Below, piece after piece: positions 34,112-45,548 of a stretch of DNA of 64,000 nt. The notes beneath the pieces are model-generated. The model searched no databases. It worked only from the letters and a program-made list of their open reading frames with translations, and was not told the DNA's origin. The DNA is taken from NCBI GenBank assembly GCA_034769895.1, contig JAWRYS010000731.1, positions 18,691 to 82,690 on the forward strand. The letters are read 5' to 3'. Within the stretch, counting starts at the first letter, position 1. Every line of letters begins with the position of its first letter. The translations under genes were made by a program, and so were the position numbers. This stretch comes from Magicicada septendecula (taxonomy: Eukaryota > Arthropoda > Insecta > Hemiptera > Cicadidae).

Positions 34112-36904
34112 ATGGCTGCAAGTAAACAAGACTTGTTGCTCGTTTTGGCTGTGAATTCTTATTTGAAAAAGAAGAGAAAGAGAAGATTTGGTGTACATCC
34201 AGTAAATACAGTGCGATTGAAGTATGGTCAGTTTCATACGTTAGTGAGTTCATTGAGACAGGATGAAAAAAATTTTTCTTACTTTCGCATGAACACTAAG
34301 TCCTTTGATGAACTGCTGTCTTTTGTTCAAGGAGAAATTTCAAAGAAAAATACAAGGTTTCGTCTGAGTATACCAGCTGAGGAAAGACTAGCTGTCACGT
34401 TAAGGTAAGCAGACATACACTTAGCAATATAAGACATAAGACGTTAATATTTTTGAACATTCTGGGAAAAAACAAACACAACTTTTTTTAATAAACTATT
34501 TAATTTTGAATTACAAAAGGCAACTAATTTTCAGTAGAGATAAAAAAGTACAACATAATAGTTGTAAGTGAAACGAGTATTTACTAATAATAATGAAATT
34601 ATATAAAAAAAGATAAGTTATAAAAGTGGTAATAGTTTAATGTATGTAATCACTTGATTCACTCATATTCATAGACTGACCAATTACACTGAAGACATCT
34701 GACGTCGTAAATTCTGAGGGCGAAGGAGATAATACTGAAGATAGTGGAGATGCTGCAGATAATTCATGGTCTGGTTGAATGTTATTCTTAACGCTAGTGG
34801 TATTGCTGATGTTGGTTAAAGTTTGGAACTGTGGAGTGTTATTGTAGTGAAAGCCAGATTGAAATTGTTGCTGGTTTGGTATACAGTATTGCATGTTTTG
34901 AGGTAGAAACTGATTTGGAAAAGGCGCTTGGAAAGAGTTTGGTTGGCTTGTATTATACACAGCTTGTTGCATAATCTCAGTTATTTTTAATCTAGCCCAC
35001 ATCTTTTTATCCATAGTTAGTTTTTTTCATAACTGGCAAGAATTATAGAAGAAATTGCTTATCTCCCTCGTCATCATCGGATGGTGTCTATTGTTCATTG
35101 GAAATATATTTCAAAACAGCAGATTCAAATATAGACAATTTAGGTTTTTTTGGCTGGTAAGAAATTTCGGCCTTTGACGACTGTTGTGCTGAAGACGGCC
35201 CTGGATGTGAGATGTCCTCGTTTTCACTGTGATGCGGTGAATCGGGGAAGTTTGTGATTGTTCTGAAAAGAACAGACTTTATGAAGTGTTTATCTATATT
35301 AACTAACAACAATGTATTTATGTCTATGTATGCTTGTGTGTACTCCTAAGTATGTCCACTTAAATTGTGTAGTATTAACCATTTGGCTCAAGGTGTCCTA
35401 TACGATTTTTTTGCTTACATAATAAACTTTAAGAGGTGAAAAACAATATGATTCTATTCCCAACATTACAATCAATAAGTTTGATAAAACAAGCGATAAA
35501 CCAAATTTTAAACCACAAAAAATCCACCAAAAATTATGTAGATAGACTGCCAAATTAAAAAATTGTCCTACAATTATTTTCTAATTCAACAGTGAAAGGG
35601 CTAAGTATTACGATTTTATTTACATCAAACGGTAATGGAAAAAATATATTCTTACTCTCTATCTTCTGTAGAGCCGGCAAGAAACAACAGGTTGTCGAAG
35701 TAAACACACTTCTTTTTTTTTCTTGTTCCCGCTTCCACTTGGCATCTTCTGGTTTTTGAATTCACATGTAAAAGCATCCCTCAGTGACCGCCATTTCTTT
35801 TGCAATTCTTTGACTAAAAAAAAAATTATAAGTAATTAATAAATGGTTGGGCCAAACTTTGTGCTAGTTGCTTGGCACAATTTATTTATTTTTGCACCCA
35901 ATAGGTTTTAGCGTTAATTTTAAACAATGTGATTTAACCAACATTTATTTACAAGCGGGATTTTTTTTATCCCGTAACACATGAAAATATCATTTATCAC
36001 ATGAAAGGGTAATATTATTCTTTTCTTTCAGGTTCCTTGCAACTGGAAACGCCTTCACGTCTTTATCATTTGAATTTTGTATTGGGAGATCTACAGTCGC
36101 TCAAATTGTTAGAGAAACGTGCAGTATTATATGGACACACCTGAGGCAAAAAGTGATGAAAATGCCATCAACAGAAGATTGGGAACAAATCGCCAAAGAT
36201 TTTGAAACGAGAGCCAATTTTCCCAATTGCATTGGCGCTTTAGATGGCAAACACATAAGGGTTATGGGACCTGATGGAAGTGGATCACAGTTTTTTAATT
36301 ACAAGAACTATTTCTCTTCAGTATTGCTAGCTTTAATGGATGTTAACTATTGTTTTATATTTGTTGATGTAGGAAGCTACGGTAAATCAGCTGATTCTAA
36401 CATTTTCTGACAGTCAGCTCTCTACAAGAAAATAGTCAATGGGACACTAGGTATACCTGAAGGTAAACCATTGCCTAATTCTGAGAATACTACCCCAAGG
36501 CCTTACGTCATCGTTGCTGATAAAGCTTTTTCTATGACTAACCATGTCATGAGACCATATGCAAGAAAGAACCTTACCGTGAAAAAAGAATATTTAATTA
36601 CAGACTCTCAAGAGCACGTCGTTATGTGGAATGTACATTTGGGATTCTGGCCAATAAATGGAGGGTTTTTCATACTGCTATAACTTTGGAACCAGATTTT
36701 GTCGAATTGATTGTGTTGGCTGCTTGCGTGTTACACAATTTTGTTCGAGTGAGAGACGGTTTCCAATTTGAAGACTCGCTTACCTGTCCATTGGAAAACA
36801 TACCAGTTGTAGGTACTGGCGGCACGACTCAAATTGCTAAAAACAACCGTGACGCTTTCGCTGACTTCTTTACGTCACCAGCAGGACAGTACGACATGAT
36901 CTAA
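34112..36904 (+). pseudogene. Harbinger DDE nuclease (HARBI1-like), two exons
   Basis: Exon 1 is 34112-34404 (MAASKQDLLLVLAVNSYLKK to RLSIPAEERLAVTLR), with donor gtaagc. Exon 2 is 36032-36904 after acceptor ttctttcag and joins as LR-FLATGNAFTSLSFEF. The DDE_Tnp_4 core shows CIGALDGKHIRV (first D), FVDVGSYGKSADSNIF (second D region) and VECTFGILANKW (the E). The C-terminus is LAACVLHNFVRVRDG ... AGQYDMI. Two disruptions are visible: an in-frame TGA right after SADSNIF (36408-36410), and a frame change in the A run near 36580, one A short of the frame that reads RLSRARRYVECTFG. The nuclease is therefore dead although most of it is present. The 1.6-kb intron holds the convergent gene's exons 2 and 3. 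Confidence 0.85.
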
Positions 36905-37206
36905 AGTTATTGTTGAAGTGAAAAACTAGGTTATGTGTGTGTGTAAAGGCCTATGACCAATCTCATAAAGTCTAAATGTAGTACTGCTGTATCCACAATA
37001 ACGTGATAGAAATAAAGTTTTGAAAAGAACTTACCTTCTTTATTTTTTCCTGGTCTGACAGTTCTGCCCACTTTTCCACCATAATGCTTCCCACCTCTAT
37101 CCAAAGCTTATTTTTATGATCTCTATCGCTGTATTCTTTCAGTGTCATATTCCATAACAGTGGACGAATACTAACTTCATTAATGAAGAGTTCTGTGTCA
37201 AACATT
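34637..37206 (-). pseudogene. Harbinger MADF/BESS accessory protein, element 1
   Basis: Three exons on the minus strand. Exon 1 is about 37206-37035 (MFDTELFINEVSIRPLLWNM, WAELSDQEK; first half of MADF, donor gtaagtt). Exon 2 is 35813-35656 (KELQKKWRSLRDAFTCEFKN, then CVYFDNLLFLAGSTEDRE; second half of MADF). Exon 3 is 35262-34637 (TITNFPDSPHHSENE, FESAVLKYISNEQ, a BESS-like segment, then an N/Q-rich tail). MADF proteins bind DNA and escort the nuclease in Harbinger elements. It is broken: exon 1 is one base out of phase with exon 2 (short A run near 37045), an A9 run splits the frame of exon 2, and the BESS part is interrupted near 35030-35090. Confidence 0.75.
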
Positions 37207-37519
37207 TCACAAAATTACTAAATTACGCACTTCACTATGCACGAAATCACCACGCTTCCACAGCAAACATATTGCATCGACTGTTGAGTCGGGAAGATGC
37301 GGTGGTGGGGGACCGACAGGCAGCGTCTTGTACGGCTAGTCTGACCGTCTCCATTACATAGCATGGGGAGCGTCTGCAACGCAAGCGCACCCGAACGCGA
37401 CCTGGAGCGTCTGAATCGCAGACACAAACGCAGGACACCAAGTGTGACCGACTACATTTGATATAATGTAATTTGTGTAATGTGTGATTTGATGTAATTT
37501 TTGGTGACAAAACGCACCG

Positions 37520-37552
37520 TTGAAAACAGTAAGTGTAGCGTCACACTTACCG
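37520..37552. repeat. Palindromic junction between Harbinger elements
   Basis: The sequence gtaagtgt-agcgtcacacttac lies between the two elements. An intact head-on pair of termini would read gtaagtgtgacgctagcgtc and onward, so about six bases have been lost at the join. The outward arms continue as imperfect inverted repeats for over 200 bp on each side. Confidence 0.75.
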
Positions 37553-37921
37553 TTTTCGACGCTGCATTTGGAACGGTGCGTTTTGTCACCAAACGCAACA
37601 CATTGTATCAAATGTAGTCGGTCACACTTGGCGTCCTGCGTTTGCGTCTGCGATTCAGTCACTCCAGGTCGCGTTCGGGTGCGCTTGCGTTGCAAACGCT
37701 CCCCATGCTATGTAATGGAAACGGTCAGACTAGCCGTACAAGACGCTGCCTTTTCAAAACTTTATTTCTATCACGTTATTGTGGATATTATTGTGGGTAC
37801 AGCACACTATTATTGTGGATACTATTATTATATTATTGTGGATACTACATTTACACTTTATGAGATTGGTCATAGGCCTTTACACACACACATAACCTAG
37901 TTTTTCACTTCAACAATAACT

Positions 37922-39865
37922 TTAGATCATGTCGTACTGCCATGATACACGTCCCGCTGGTGACATAAAGAAGTCAGCGAAAGCGTCACGGTTGTTTTTA
38001 GCAATTTGAGACGAGCCGCCAGTACCTACAACTGGTATGTTTTCCAAAGGACAGGTAAGCGAGTCTTCAAATAGGAAACCGTCTCTCACTCGAACAAAAT
38101 TGTGTAACACGCAAGCAGCCAACACAATCAATTCGACAAAATCTGGTTCCAAAGCTATAGCAGTATGAAAAACCCTCACCAAGAAATGGCGGTCACTGAG
38201 GGATGCTTTTACATGTGAATTCAAAAACCAGAAGATGCCAAGTGGAAGCGGGAACAAGAAAAAAAAAGAAGTATGTTTACTTCGACAACCTGTTGTTTCT
38301 TGCCGGCTCTACAGAAGATAGAGAGTAAGAATATATTTTTTCCATTACCGTTTGATGTAAATAAAATCGTAATACTTAGCCCTTTCACTGTTGAATTAGG
38401 AAATAACTGTAGGACAATTTTTTAATTTGGCAGTCTATCTACATAACTTTTGGTGGATTTTTTGTGGTTTAAAATTTTGTTTATCGCTTGTTTTATCAAA
38501 CTTATTGATTGTAATGTTGGGAATAGAATCATATTGTTTTTCACCTCTTAAAGTTTATTATGTAAGCAAAAAAATCGTATAGGACACCTTGAGCCAAATG
38601 GTTAATACTACACAATTTAAATGGACATACTTACAGGAGTACACACAAGCATACATAGACATAAATACATTGTTGTTAGTTAATATAGATAAACACTTCA
38701 TAAAGTCTGTTCTTTTCAGAACAATCACTAACTTCCCCGATTCACCGCATTGCAGTGAAAACAAGGACATCTCACATCCAGCCCCGTCTTCAGCACAAGA
38801 GTCGTCAAAGGCCGAAACTTCTTACCGGCCAAAAAAACCTAAATTGTCTATATTTGAATCTGCTGTTTTGAAATATATTTCCAATGAACAACAGACACCA
38901 TCCAATGATGACGAGGGAGATAAGCAATTTCTTCTATCATTCTTGCCAGTTATGAAACTAACTATGGATAAAAAGATGTGGGCTAGATTAAAAATAACTG
39001 AGATTATGCAACAAGCTGTGTATAATACAAGCCAACCAAACTCTTTCCAAGCGCCTTTTCCAAATCAGTTTCTACCTCAAAACATGCAATACTGTATACC
39101 AAACCAGCAACAATTTCAATCTGGCTTTCACTACAATAACACTCTACAGTTCCAAACTTTAACCAACATCAGCAGTACCAATAGCGTTAAGAATAACATT
39201 CAACCAGACCATGAATTATCTGCAGCATCTCCACTATCTTCAGTATTATCTCCTTCGCCCTCAGAATTTACGACGTCAGATGTCTTCAGTGTAATTGGTC
39301 AGTCTATGAATATGAGTGATTCACGTGATTACATACATTAAACTATTACCACTTTTATGACTTACCTTTTTTTATATAATTTCTTTATTATTAGTACATA
39401 CTCGTTTCACTTACAACTATTATGTTGTATTTTTTATCTCTACTGAAAATTAGTTGCCTTTTGTAATTCAAAATTAAATAGTTTATTAAAAAAAGTTGTG
39501 TTTGTTTTTTCCCAGAATGTTCAAAAATATTAACGTCTTATGTCTTATATTGTTAAGTGTATGTCTGCTTACCTTAACGTGACAGCTAGTCTTTCCTCAG
39601 CTGGTATACTCAGACGAAACCTTGTATTTTTCTTTGAAATTTCTCCTTGAACAAAAGACAGCAGTTCATCAAAGGACTTAGTGTTCATGCGAAAGTAAGA
39701 AAATTTTTTTTCATCCTGTCTTAATGAACTCACTAATGTATGAAACTGACCATACTTCAATCGCACTGTATTTATTGGATGTACACCAAATCTTCTCTTT
39801 TTCTTCTTTTTCAAATAAGAATTCACAGCCAAAACAAGCAACAGGTCTTGTTTTCTTGCAGCCAT
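37922..39865 (-). pseudogene. Harbinger nuclease remnant, element 2
   Basis: Exon 1 is intact at 39865-39573 (MAARKQDLLLVLAVNSYLKK to ERLAVTLR, donor gtaagc). Of exon 2, only the end remains at 38180-37922: RVFHTAIALEPDFVELIVLA, ACVLHNFVRVRDGFLFEDSL, then a short extension before QYDMI. The DDE catalytic core is missing, so no nuclease can be made from this copy. Confidence 0.8.
38181..39341 (+). pseudogene. Harbinger MADF/BESS accessory protein, element 2
   Basis: Exon 2 is partial (about 38181-38324; KKWRSLRDAFTCEFKNQKMP, then DNLLFLAGSTEDRE, donor gtaaga). Exon 3 is 38720-39341 after acceptor cttttcag and is open to its stop: TITNFPDSPHCSENKDISHP, FESAVLKYISNEQQTPSNDD. A complete BESS motif follows (EGDKQFLLSFLPVMKLTMDK, KMWARLKITEIMQ), then an N/Q/S-rich tail ending MNMSDSRDYIH. 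The same A9 run as in element 1 shifts the frame in exon 2. With MADF exon 1 deleted, this is a remnant, but its BESS half is better kept than in element 1. Confidence 0.8.
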
Positions 39866-40226
39866 CTTGACAACTGAGCTTACGCAAACGGTAAATGTGA
39901 CACCCCAACATATATGCGTTTTCAACGCAGAAGGGCTACCGTTCCAAACGCAGCGTCGAAAACGGTAAGTGTGACGCTAGCCTAAGTGTGACGCTACTCT
40001 TACTGTCAAAAACTCATGTACATTAAAGTTATATGAGTGTGTTGTAACTTTTATGTAAATTCAAATAACCATGTTTTAATGATGAAATAGTGGCAGTTAT
40101 AAGTCTGTGCTCTCTTAGAAAATATCTTCCACCTTTGCTGTGATAACCATTTCATCATCAAAGAGAAGTAAATATATTTTTTGGTCAAAGATGTATCTAG
40201 TTTTGTGCGTACATTGTTTACATGTT

Positions 40227-42230
40227 TCGGGACGACATTATAATATCGGGAACCTGGTTAATTGGCTCAGGTTAATTAAACAGGCTGCCATAATATTCAC
40301 AAACTCATAACTATCTGAAATATAAACACCAAATAGGATCCCGTGAATTGAGGAATTTTTGACTGGGGTTTGGAGATTTATTCACTCACCTTTTTGGACC
40401 ATGACATCTCTTTATTACATACTGTTTTAGCATCACAGAAGAAAATTAGTAATGTGTATACTAATGATAAAAATATTTGCGCATTTTGTACAATTGTAAT
40501 TATTGTAAGACATGGGTGAACATAGCTTGTACTGTCCTCGGATCCGAGTTGTGTGTTCCGGTATATGATATTAAAAATAATAATCTTTACTTTGTGCCAT
40601 CTGAAGAATGGGCTTATTTAACTTTAGCGTGTTATACTCATTAAACTTAACACATCTTATTACTTATCATGAAATTACAATTTTATGGTAATTAGGTCAG
40701 TCTTTTGTGTTTTACTTTACTCTTATGTTGTTATTTAAGTGTCTTCCATATATTAGTTAAAGTTAAGTTCTGAACCACAGAAGTAGAACTTCCGTGTCAC
40801 CTGTGTGTAACATATCCTCGGCGAATCGGGGCTTCTATCTGTCGTGCAGGGTGTATGGGAGATCTTCTGTCTATCGTGTGTTGGTGAAGTTTGGTGTCAT
40901 TTTTAAAGATGAGTAGTCTGTCTCTTCTGTAGATTCTTGTGGTCTGTTTCTTTGTGGTAACTTTCACTAGTGTTCACATTGTTGTACCACACATATTGCT
41001 TATGGTTAACAGTTACATTCTAGAAGTTTAACATCACATTTAGGTGATGTTATGTATTTATAGAGATGTCATCGCCGCACACTCAAGTCATTCACAACAT
41101 TCACATCATCCGGTAATTACGTAAGTTTTACTTAGTCTACATGTTTAATATTTTCTAGCGGTCTACATAATGTGCTGTATGCTGTATCACCAGGGGAGTC
41201 TCTGATTCAACTGGACTAACTAACTATAGGGGTAATGGGGCTGTCCGCGCGCGGGTAGTTTCTCAGCGCGAAAAGTAGTTCTTAATTATTTTCCTTTAAT
41301 TTGCTTACAATTTAATTACATCACTCTATACTTTTATTATTCTTTTTTATGTAACGCGAGGCTGTTATGGATTTATTGAGTTTCTTAAATCTAATTTTAT
41401 TAACTGATATATCGGCAAATCGGCATGTTACTACCGGTTTGGGGCATAGAGAAAGGGTTCTTTAGTACTATTAAATTATTTTAGTATTATAATTTTTTTT
41501 TTATTGTGGGATTTAGGCATATTAAATCGTCATATACTCCTCCACTTAAAGAAGACACAGGGTCAGGGACTGATGTGTTTTCAGCGGGGAAATAGATCAG
41601 AATTGCACTGGGAGTTAGCTCGGATTTTCCATGTGAAATTCCTTTCTCTCTTTAAGCAATTTCCTCATGAGGTACATGAATCATTCTCAATTTACTATTT
41701 ACTATTAGCAAGAGATACAATACCATATTAATTAATACTTAAAATACATAAAATTCAAAGTTCATAAAATACATAGAATGCACAAAATTCATCTTAATTC
41801 TACTACTTAATACTACTACCGGTTTTTTGTTTAGCTTTTTGTTGCTCTTTTCGCGGAGTTACTCTTCACAGAGTATGTTTCACATCCTTACTGTGTTTCC
41901 ATTTCTCTTTCAAGGGTTTCGTTGAATCGTGGTTGACGAATCATTTTATTTTAGTACTGTATTCCTTTTAGTACTTTGATTAGTAGGGTGTGTGTGTCGT
42001 ATGGTATGGTATAGTATAGTACATATAAGTACAGTTAAGTACAGTAAGGTGATTAAAGTACTGGTAAAGTAACATTACTTATATTTTGTGTCAGCTGACT
42101 TCTCACTGCTTATTCTTTCTCGGTGAACAGGATCTAAGGTTGATCAGGCCTCATTCCTATTTATACGATTTGGTAATTAAGTAGTGACTCAATTACAATA
42201 TAGCAAATATATGTCTTAATACATCTATCC
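40227..42230 (-). repeat. 3' LTR and untranslated region of gypsy B1
   Basis: The left end is sharp, where flank tacatgtt meets tcgggacgac. No coding sequence is supported. The short plus-strand frame at 41504-41731 recurs in every unit only because the DNA is repeated. The LTR/internal boundary could not be fixed because no polypurine tract stands out clearly (aaagagagaaaggaa on the minus strand near 41650 is one candidate). Confidence 0.6.
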
Positions 42231-42239
42231 TTTTCTACT

Positions 42240-45200
42240 TCATTTCTTTTCTTGCTCACTAGCATGTTTATTTCCGTGATAATATTTTATCTGGGAAACA
42301 TGACTTCTACGTACATAATTATCCGTAGTGGGTTCATACAGTGCTACGGTTACGGGAGTTAAGGATTTGTAAATCTTGTAAGGGCCACACCATCGGTAAG
42401 ATAGTTTGGATGTGGTCTTATCAACTGCACTACTCGTCGGGTGAGTTTTGTACATCACTAAGTCTCCGACTTGATACTTTATTTCTTTACTATCCCGCTT
42501 GTGATATTTTCGCGATTTTCTCAAGTTCACTCTTAAGTTAGCGCGAACTTCGTTCCATATCTTTTTTATATTTTTACCACTGATTTCGCGGGGTAGCAAT
42601 TCATGTATTTTCCACTTTGTGGATAATGGGTGATTCGGTTTATATTTATACAACAAATCAAAGGGTGTCGATTTATGTCCTTCATGATATGCTGAGTTGA
42701 AGGCAAATTGTATCCAGGATAGGTTCTGGTCCCAAGATGTTTGGTCGTTTGCATGGTAGGCTATTAAAGCGGATTTTAGGTTTCGCAAATACCTTTCAGC
42801 TATATTACCTTGTGGACGATACTCTGTGACGGTAATGTGGTCTATGCCTAATCTGAAACACATGTCCTTGAATTCTTTGGACTTAAACTGGGGTCCGTTA
42901 TCTGACACTAGATGTACTGGCGTACCGAAGTCTTTAAATAATCTATCTTGCAAAATCTTCACTGTGGTAGATGCTAACGCTCGTCGCATGGGATACATCC
43001 AGATGAATTTGGTAAATGAGTCTACACAAATGAATAGCATGGTATTACCTGATTTTGAACGTGGGTAGGGGCCAGAAAAGTCTAAGTAAATTTTTGAAAA
43101 GGGTGTCGTGGGAGTCTCCGAGATTAATTTACCTATGTGGCTGTTTCTCACTGGCTTGCTCAGTGCACACAACTTACACTGTTTTACGAATTTAGTTATC
43201 TCGCTGTTCATATTTTCCCAATGATATTCTTTTCGAATACGATGTATAGTTTTATTTATTCCCATATGTGCTCCAATGGTGGATGAGTGGTAGTATTCCA
43301 TAAGCATTGGTTTAATAATATCCGGGGCAATTATTCTCAAGGACTTTCCATTAGCTACTTTATAACATAATACTCTCTTACTCAATATATATTTCTCTGA
43401 ATTATCTCCTTTATCTATCTGTTCTATTATTTTATTTAAATACGGATCTTGTTGTTGATACTGAGCTATATCAGTAAATGCCAGTGGGAATTCAGTAATT
43501 AGCGTATTGATTATCGATGTTTCACCACTTTCCTTATTTTCGGATATTTTATTAGGCGGCTGGAACATACAGGACAGTGTATCGGCAACTACATTTTGGG
43601 TGCCACGAATGTGTTGTACCTTAAACTTGTAACAATTTAATCTCAATACCCATCTTCCGATACGACCTAACTGTTTAGGGTGATTTAATAACCAAGATAA
43701 GGCTTGATTATCAGTTTCTAACAGAAATTCTTTATGTTCTAAAAAAGGGTTTAAATTTCTCAAATGCGAATACTACGGCTAAACATTCTAATTCATATGC
43801 GGAGAATTTCTTTTCCTGGTCGGTTAGAGTTCGCGAGGCATAACTGATCAGTAATCTAGAATTATCTACTTCCTGATATATTACTGCTCCTAGTGCTACA
43901 CTTGATCTGTCAGTCTGTACTACAAATGGTTTAGTGAAATCAGCTAATTGTAATACTGGGGGTGATATTATGCTTTCTTTCAGTGTTTCAAATGCAGATT
44001 GGTGTTGTGGGGTCCATTCAAATTTCGCTCCTTTTTTCCTTAACGCGTTCAATGGTGCTGCTATATCAGCTAGGTGAGGGATATACTTGTGGAAGTAATT
44101 TGTCATTCCCAAAAATCGGGCTATTCCTTTCATATCCCGTGGTGGTAAAAATTCTCTGATAGCACGGGTGCGTTCTGGGTCTATGCTTACCATTCCGTCG
44201 GCCGATACTATGTGACCTAAAAATGAAAATTGTTTAACAGCAAATTTTACTTTACTCAGGTTTACTGTTAATCCGGCTTTCTTTAATCATGATAATACTT
44301 CACGTAAATGATGAAGATGTTGATCCATAGATTCGCTGTAGATTACTATGTCATCTAGGTAGAGATATACAAATTTAAATTTTACGTCGTGGAATATTTT
44401 CTCTAACAATCAGCTACATACAGAACTTCCTTGGGATATTCCAATGGGTACTCTAGTAAATTGGTACAGATTGAATGGGATGGCGAAGGCGGTTAGGTGT
44501 TTGGATTCTTCCGATAGCGGTATTTGATGAAATGCTTGATTGAGGTCCATTATGATGAAAACTTTAGCTTTTGTAAAGTAATGGAATGCGCTGTGGATGT
44601 CGGGGAGTGATATGGACTCGAATTCTATCCTTTTATTTAATTGTCTATAGTCCACAACTAATCTATGTTTATCGGTGCCTTTAGGTACTAAAAACGCAGG
44701 TGATGAATACGGTGAAGTGGAAGGTTCTATGACTTGTTGTTCTAACAATTTATTGATTTGATTTCTCATTATTTCCATTTTTGGTGGAGATAATTTGTAT
44801 GGGTGCAGTCGTATTACTTTGTTGTCACTCAGGTTGATCTTGTACTCTATAAGATTCGTTAATCCTAATTTTGGGGTGAGGACGGTGGAAAATTCTATTA
44901 TTAGTTTTTGTATTTTCAGTCTATCTTTACTTTCTAAATGATCTAATGGAGACTCGTGGTGTTCTAGGTGCATTGCAGAAGTTTCCATATCTCCACTGTT
45001 ATTTATTTCAGAATCAAAATTATATTTTTGAGTACGGTCAAATCTAACATAATACTGCTAATCGTACATGTCAAGAATTATACCTGTTTTACTGATAAAG
45101 TCCGCTCCTAATATTAAGTTTGGTCCTAATTCGTCAGATACTAACACTGGAAAGTACCACGTTAAATTTTTAATTTTTAGTTTAATTGTAACGCTGAGTT

Positions 45201-45510
45201 TTATGATTAAGTTTTGTTTGTTAGCGGTAGTGCATTTTATGTTCACCGGTTGACTACGTTTAACAAGGTTGTGTTTAGCTAATGTATCGGCTAGCTGTTG
45301 GCTGATTAAGCTCCGTGTCGATCCAGAATCAATTAATCCTAGTGTGGTAGTAACGCCAAGGTCTACTTGTATGTATGGTAATTGACACATACTGGACTTG
45401 CATGTAGTAATTGAGTTGCATTTATTGATAAATCTCTCTACGTAGGGGTCTAATTTAAAAAAAATTTTTTTTTTTTCTTTTTTGTACTCCCGGGTTTTAC
45501 CTATTTTCAC
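42240..45510 (-). pseudogene. pol: Gypsy B1 pol region
   Basis: In reading order: protease (about 45058-45400; LGLIDSGSTRSLISQQLADT), RT (about 44200-44990; YKLSPPKMEIMRNQINKLLE, FLVPKGTDKHRLVVDYRQLN, IIMDLNQAFHQIPL, YLDD), RNase H (43700-44190; VVQTDRSSVALGAVIYQE), integrase (42240-43560). The integrase has HSSTIGAHMGINKT and CKLCALSK zinc ligands, D in YLDFSGPYP, D in LVSDNGPQF, E in NIAERYLRNLK, and a C-terminal WCGPYKIYKSLTPVTV domain. The domain order is Ty3/gypsy. The integrase frame is long and open, and the whole region has a few breaks. Confidence 0.85.
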
Positions 45511-45548
45511 GATGCTGCGGAAGACACAGGATTTCGGATCTCCCTGCC

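Larger units (their letters stand above)
33995..37536 (+). mobile_element. PIF/Harbinger element 1
   Basis: The left terminal repeat begins ggctagcgtcacacttaccg at 33995, preceded by TTA, the usual Harbinger target. The right terminus (37525-37536, acagtaagtgt) is cut short and fused to the mirror-image terminus of element 2. It carries two convergent genes, as is standard for the superfamily. A DDE nuclease is on the plus strand (34112-36904) and a MADF/BESS DNA-binding protein on the minus strand (37206-34637), with the latter's last two exons lying inside the nuclease intron. Subterminal sequences contain repeated cgcaacac/tgcgttt motifs. Confidence 0.85.
37537..39982 (-). mobile_element. 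PIF/Harbinger element 2, inverted and internally deleted
   Basis: This is a mirror-image copy of element 1. The outer terminus is cggtaagtgtgacgctagcc ending at 39982 and the inner terminus starts tagcgtcacacttaccg near 37535. It keeps nuclease exon 1 and the nuclease C-terminal tail on the minus strand, and MADF exon 2 (part) and exon 3 on the plus strand. It lacks the nuclease DDE core and MADF exon 1. The deletion joint lies at about 38180, where nuclease tail sequence runs directly into MADF exon 2. Beyond the outer terminus, taagtgtgacgctac repeats part of the terminal sequence again. Confidence 0.85.

Noticed and set aside
37218-37900. Arg/Thr-rich frames on both strands near the Harbinger junction
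   Set aside because: They lie in the mirrored subterminal repeats, so the same peptide appears on opposite strands. They are not genes.
41504-41731. 75-codon plus-strand frame repeated in every gypsy B unit
   Set aside because: It lies in the LTR/untranslated region, is opposite to the element's coding strand, has no domain, and its conservation is explained by recent duplication of the whole unit.
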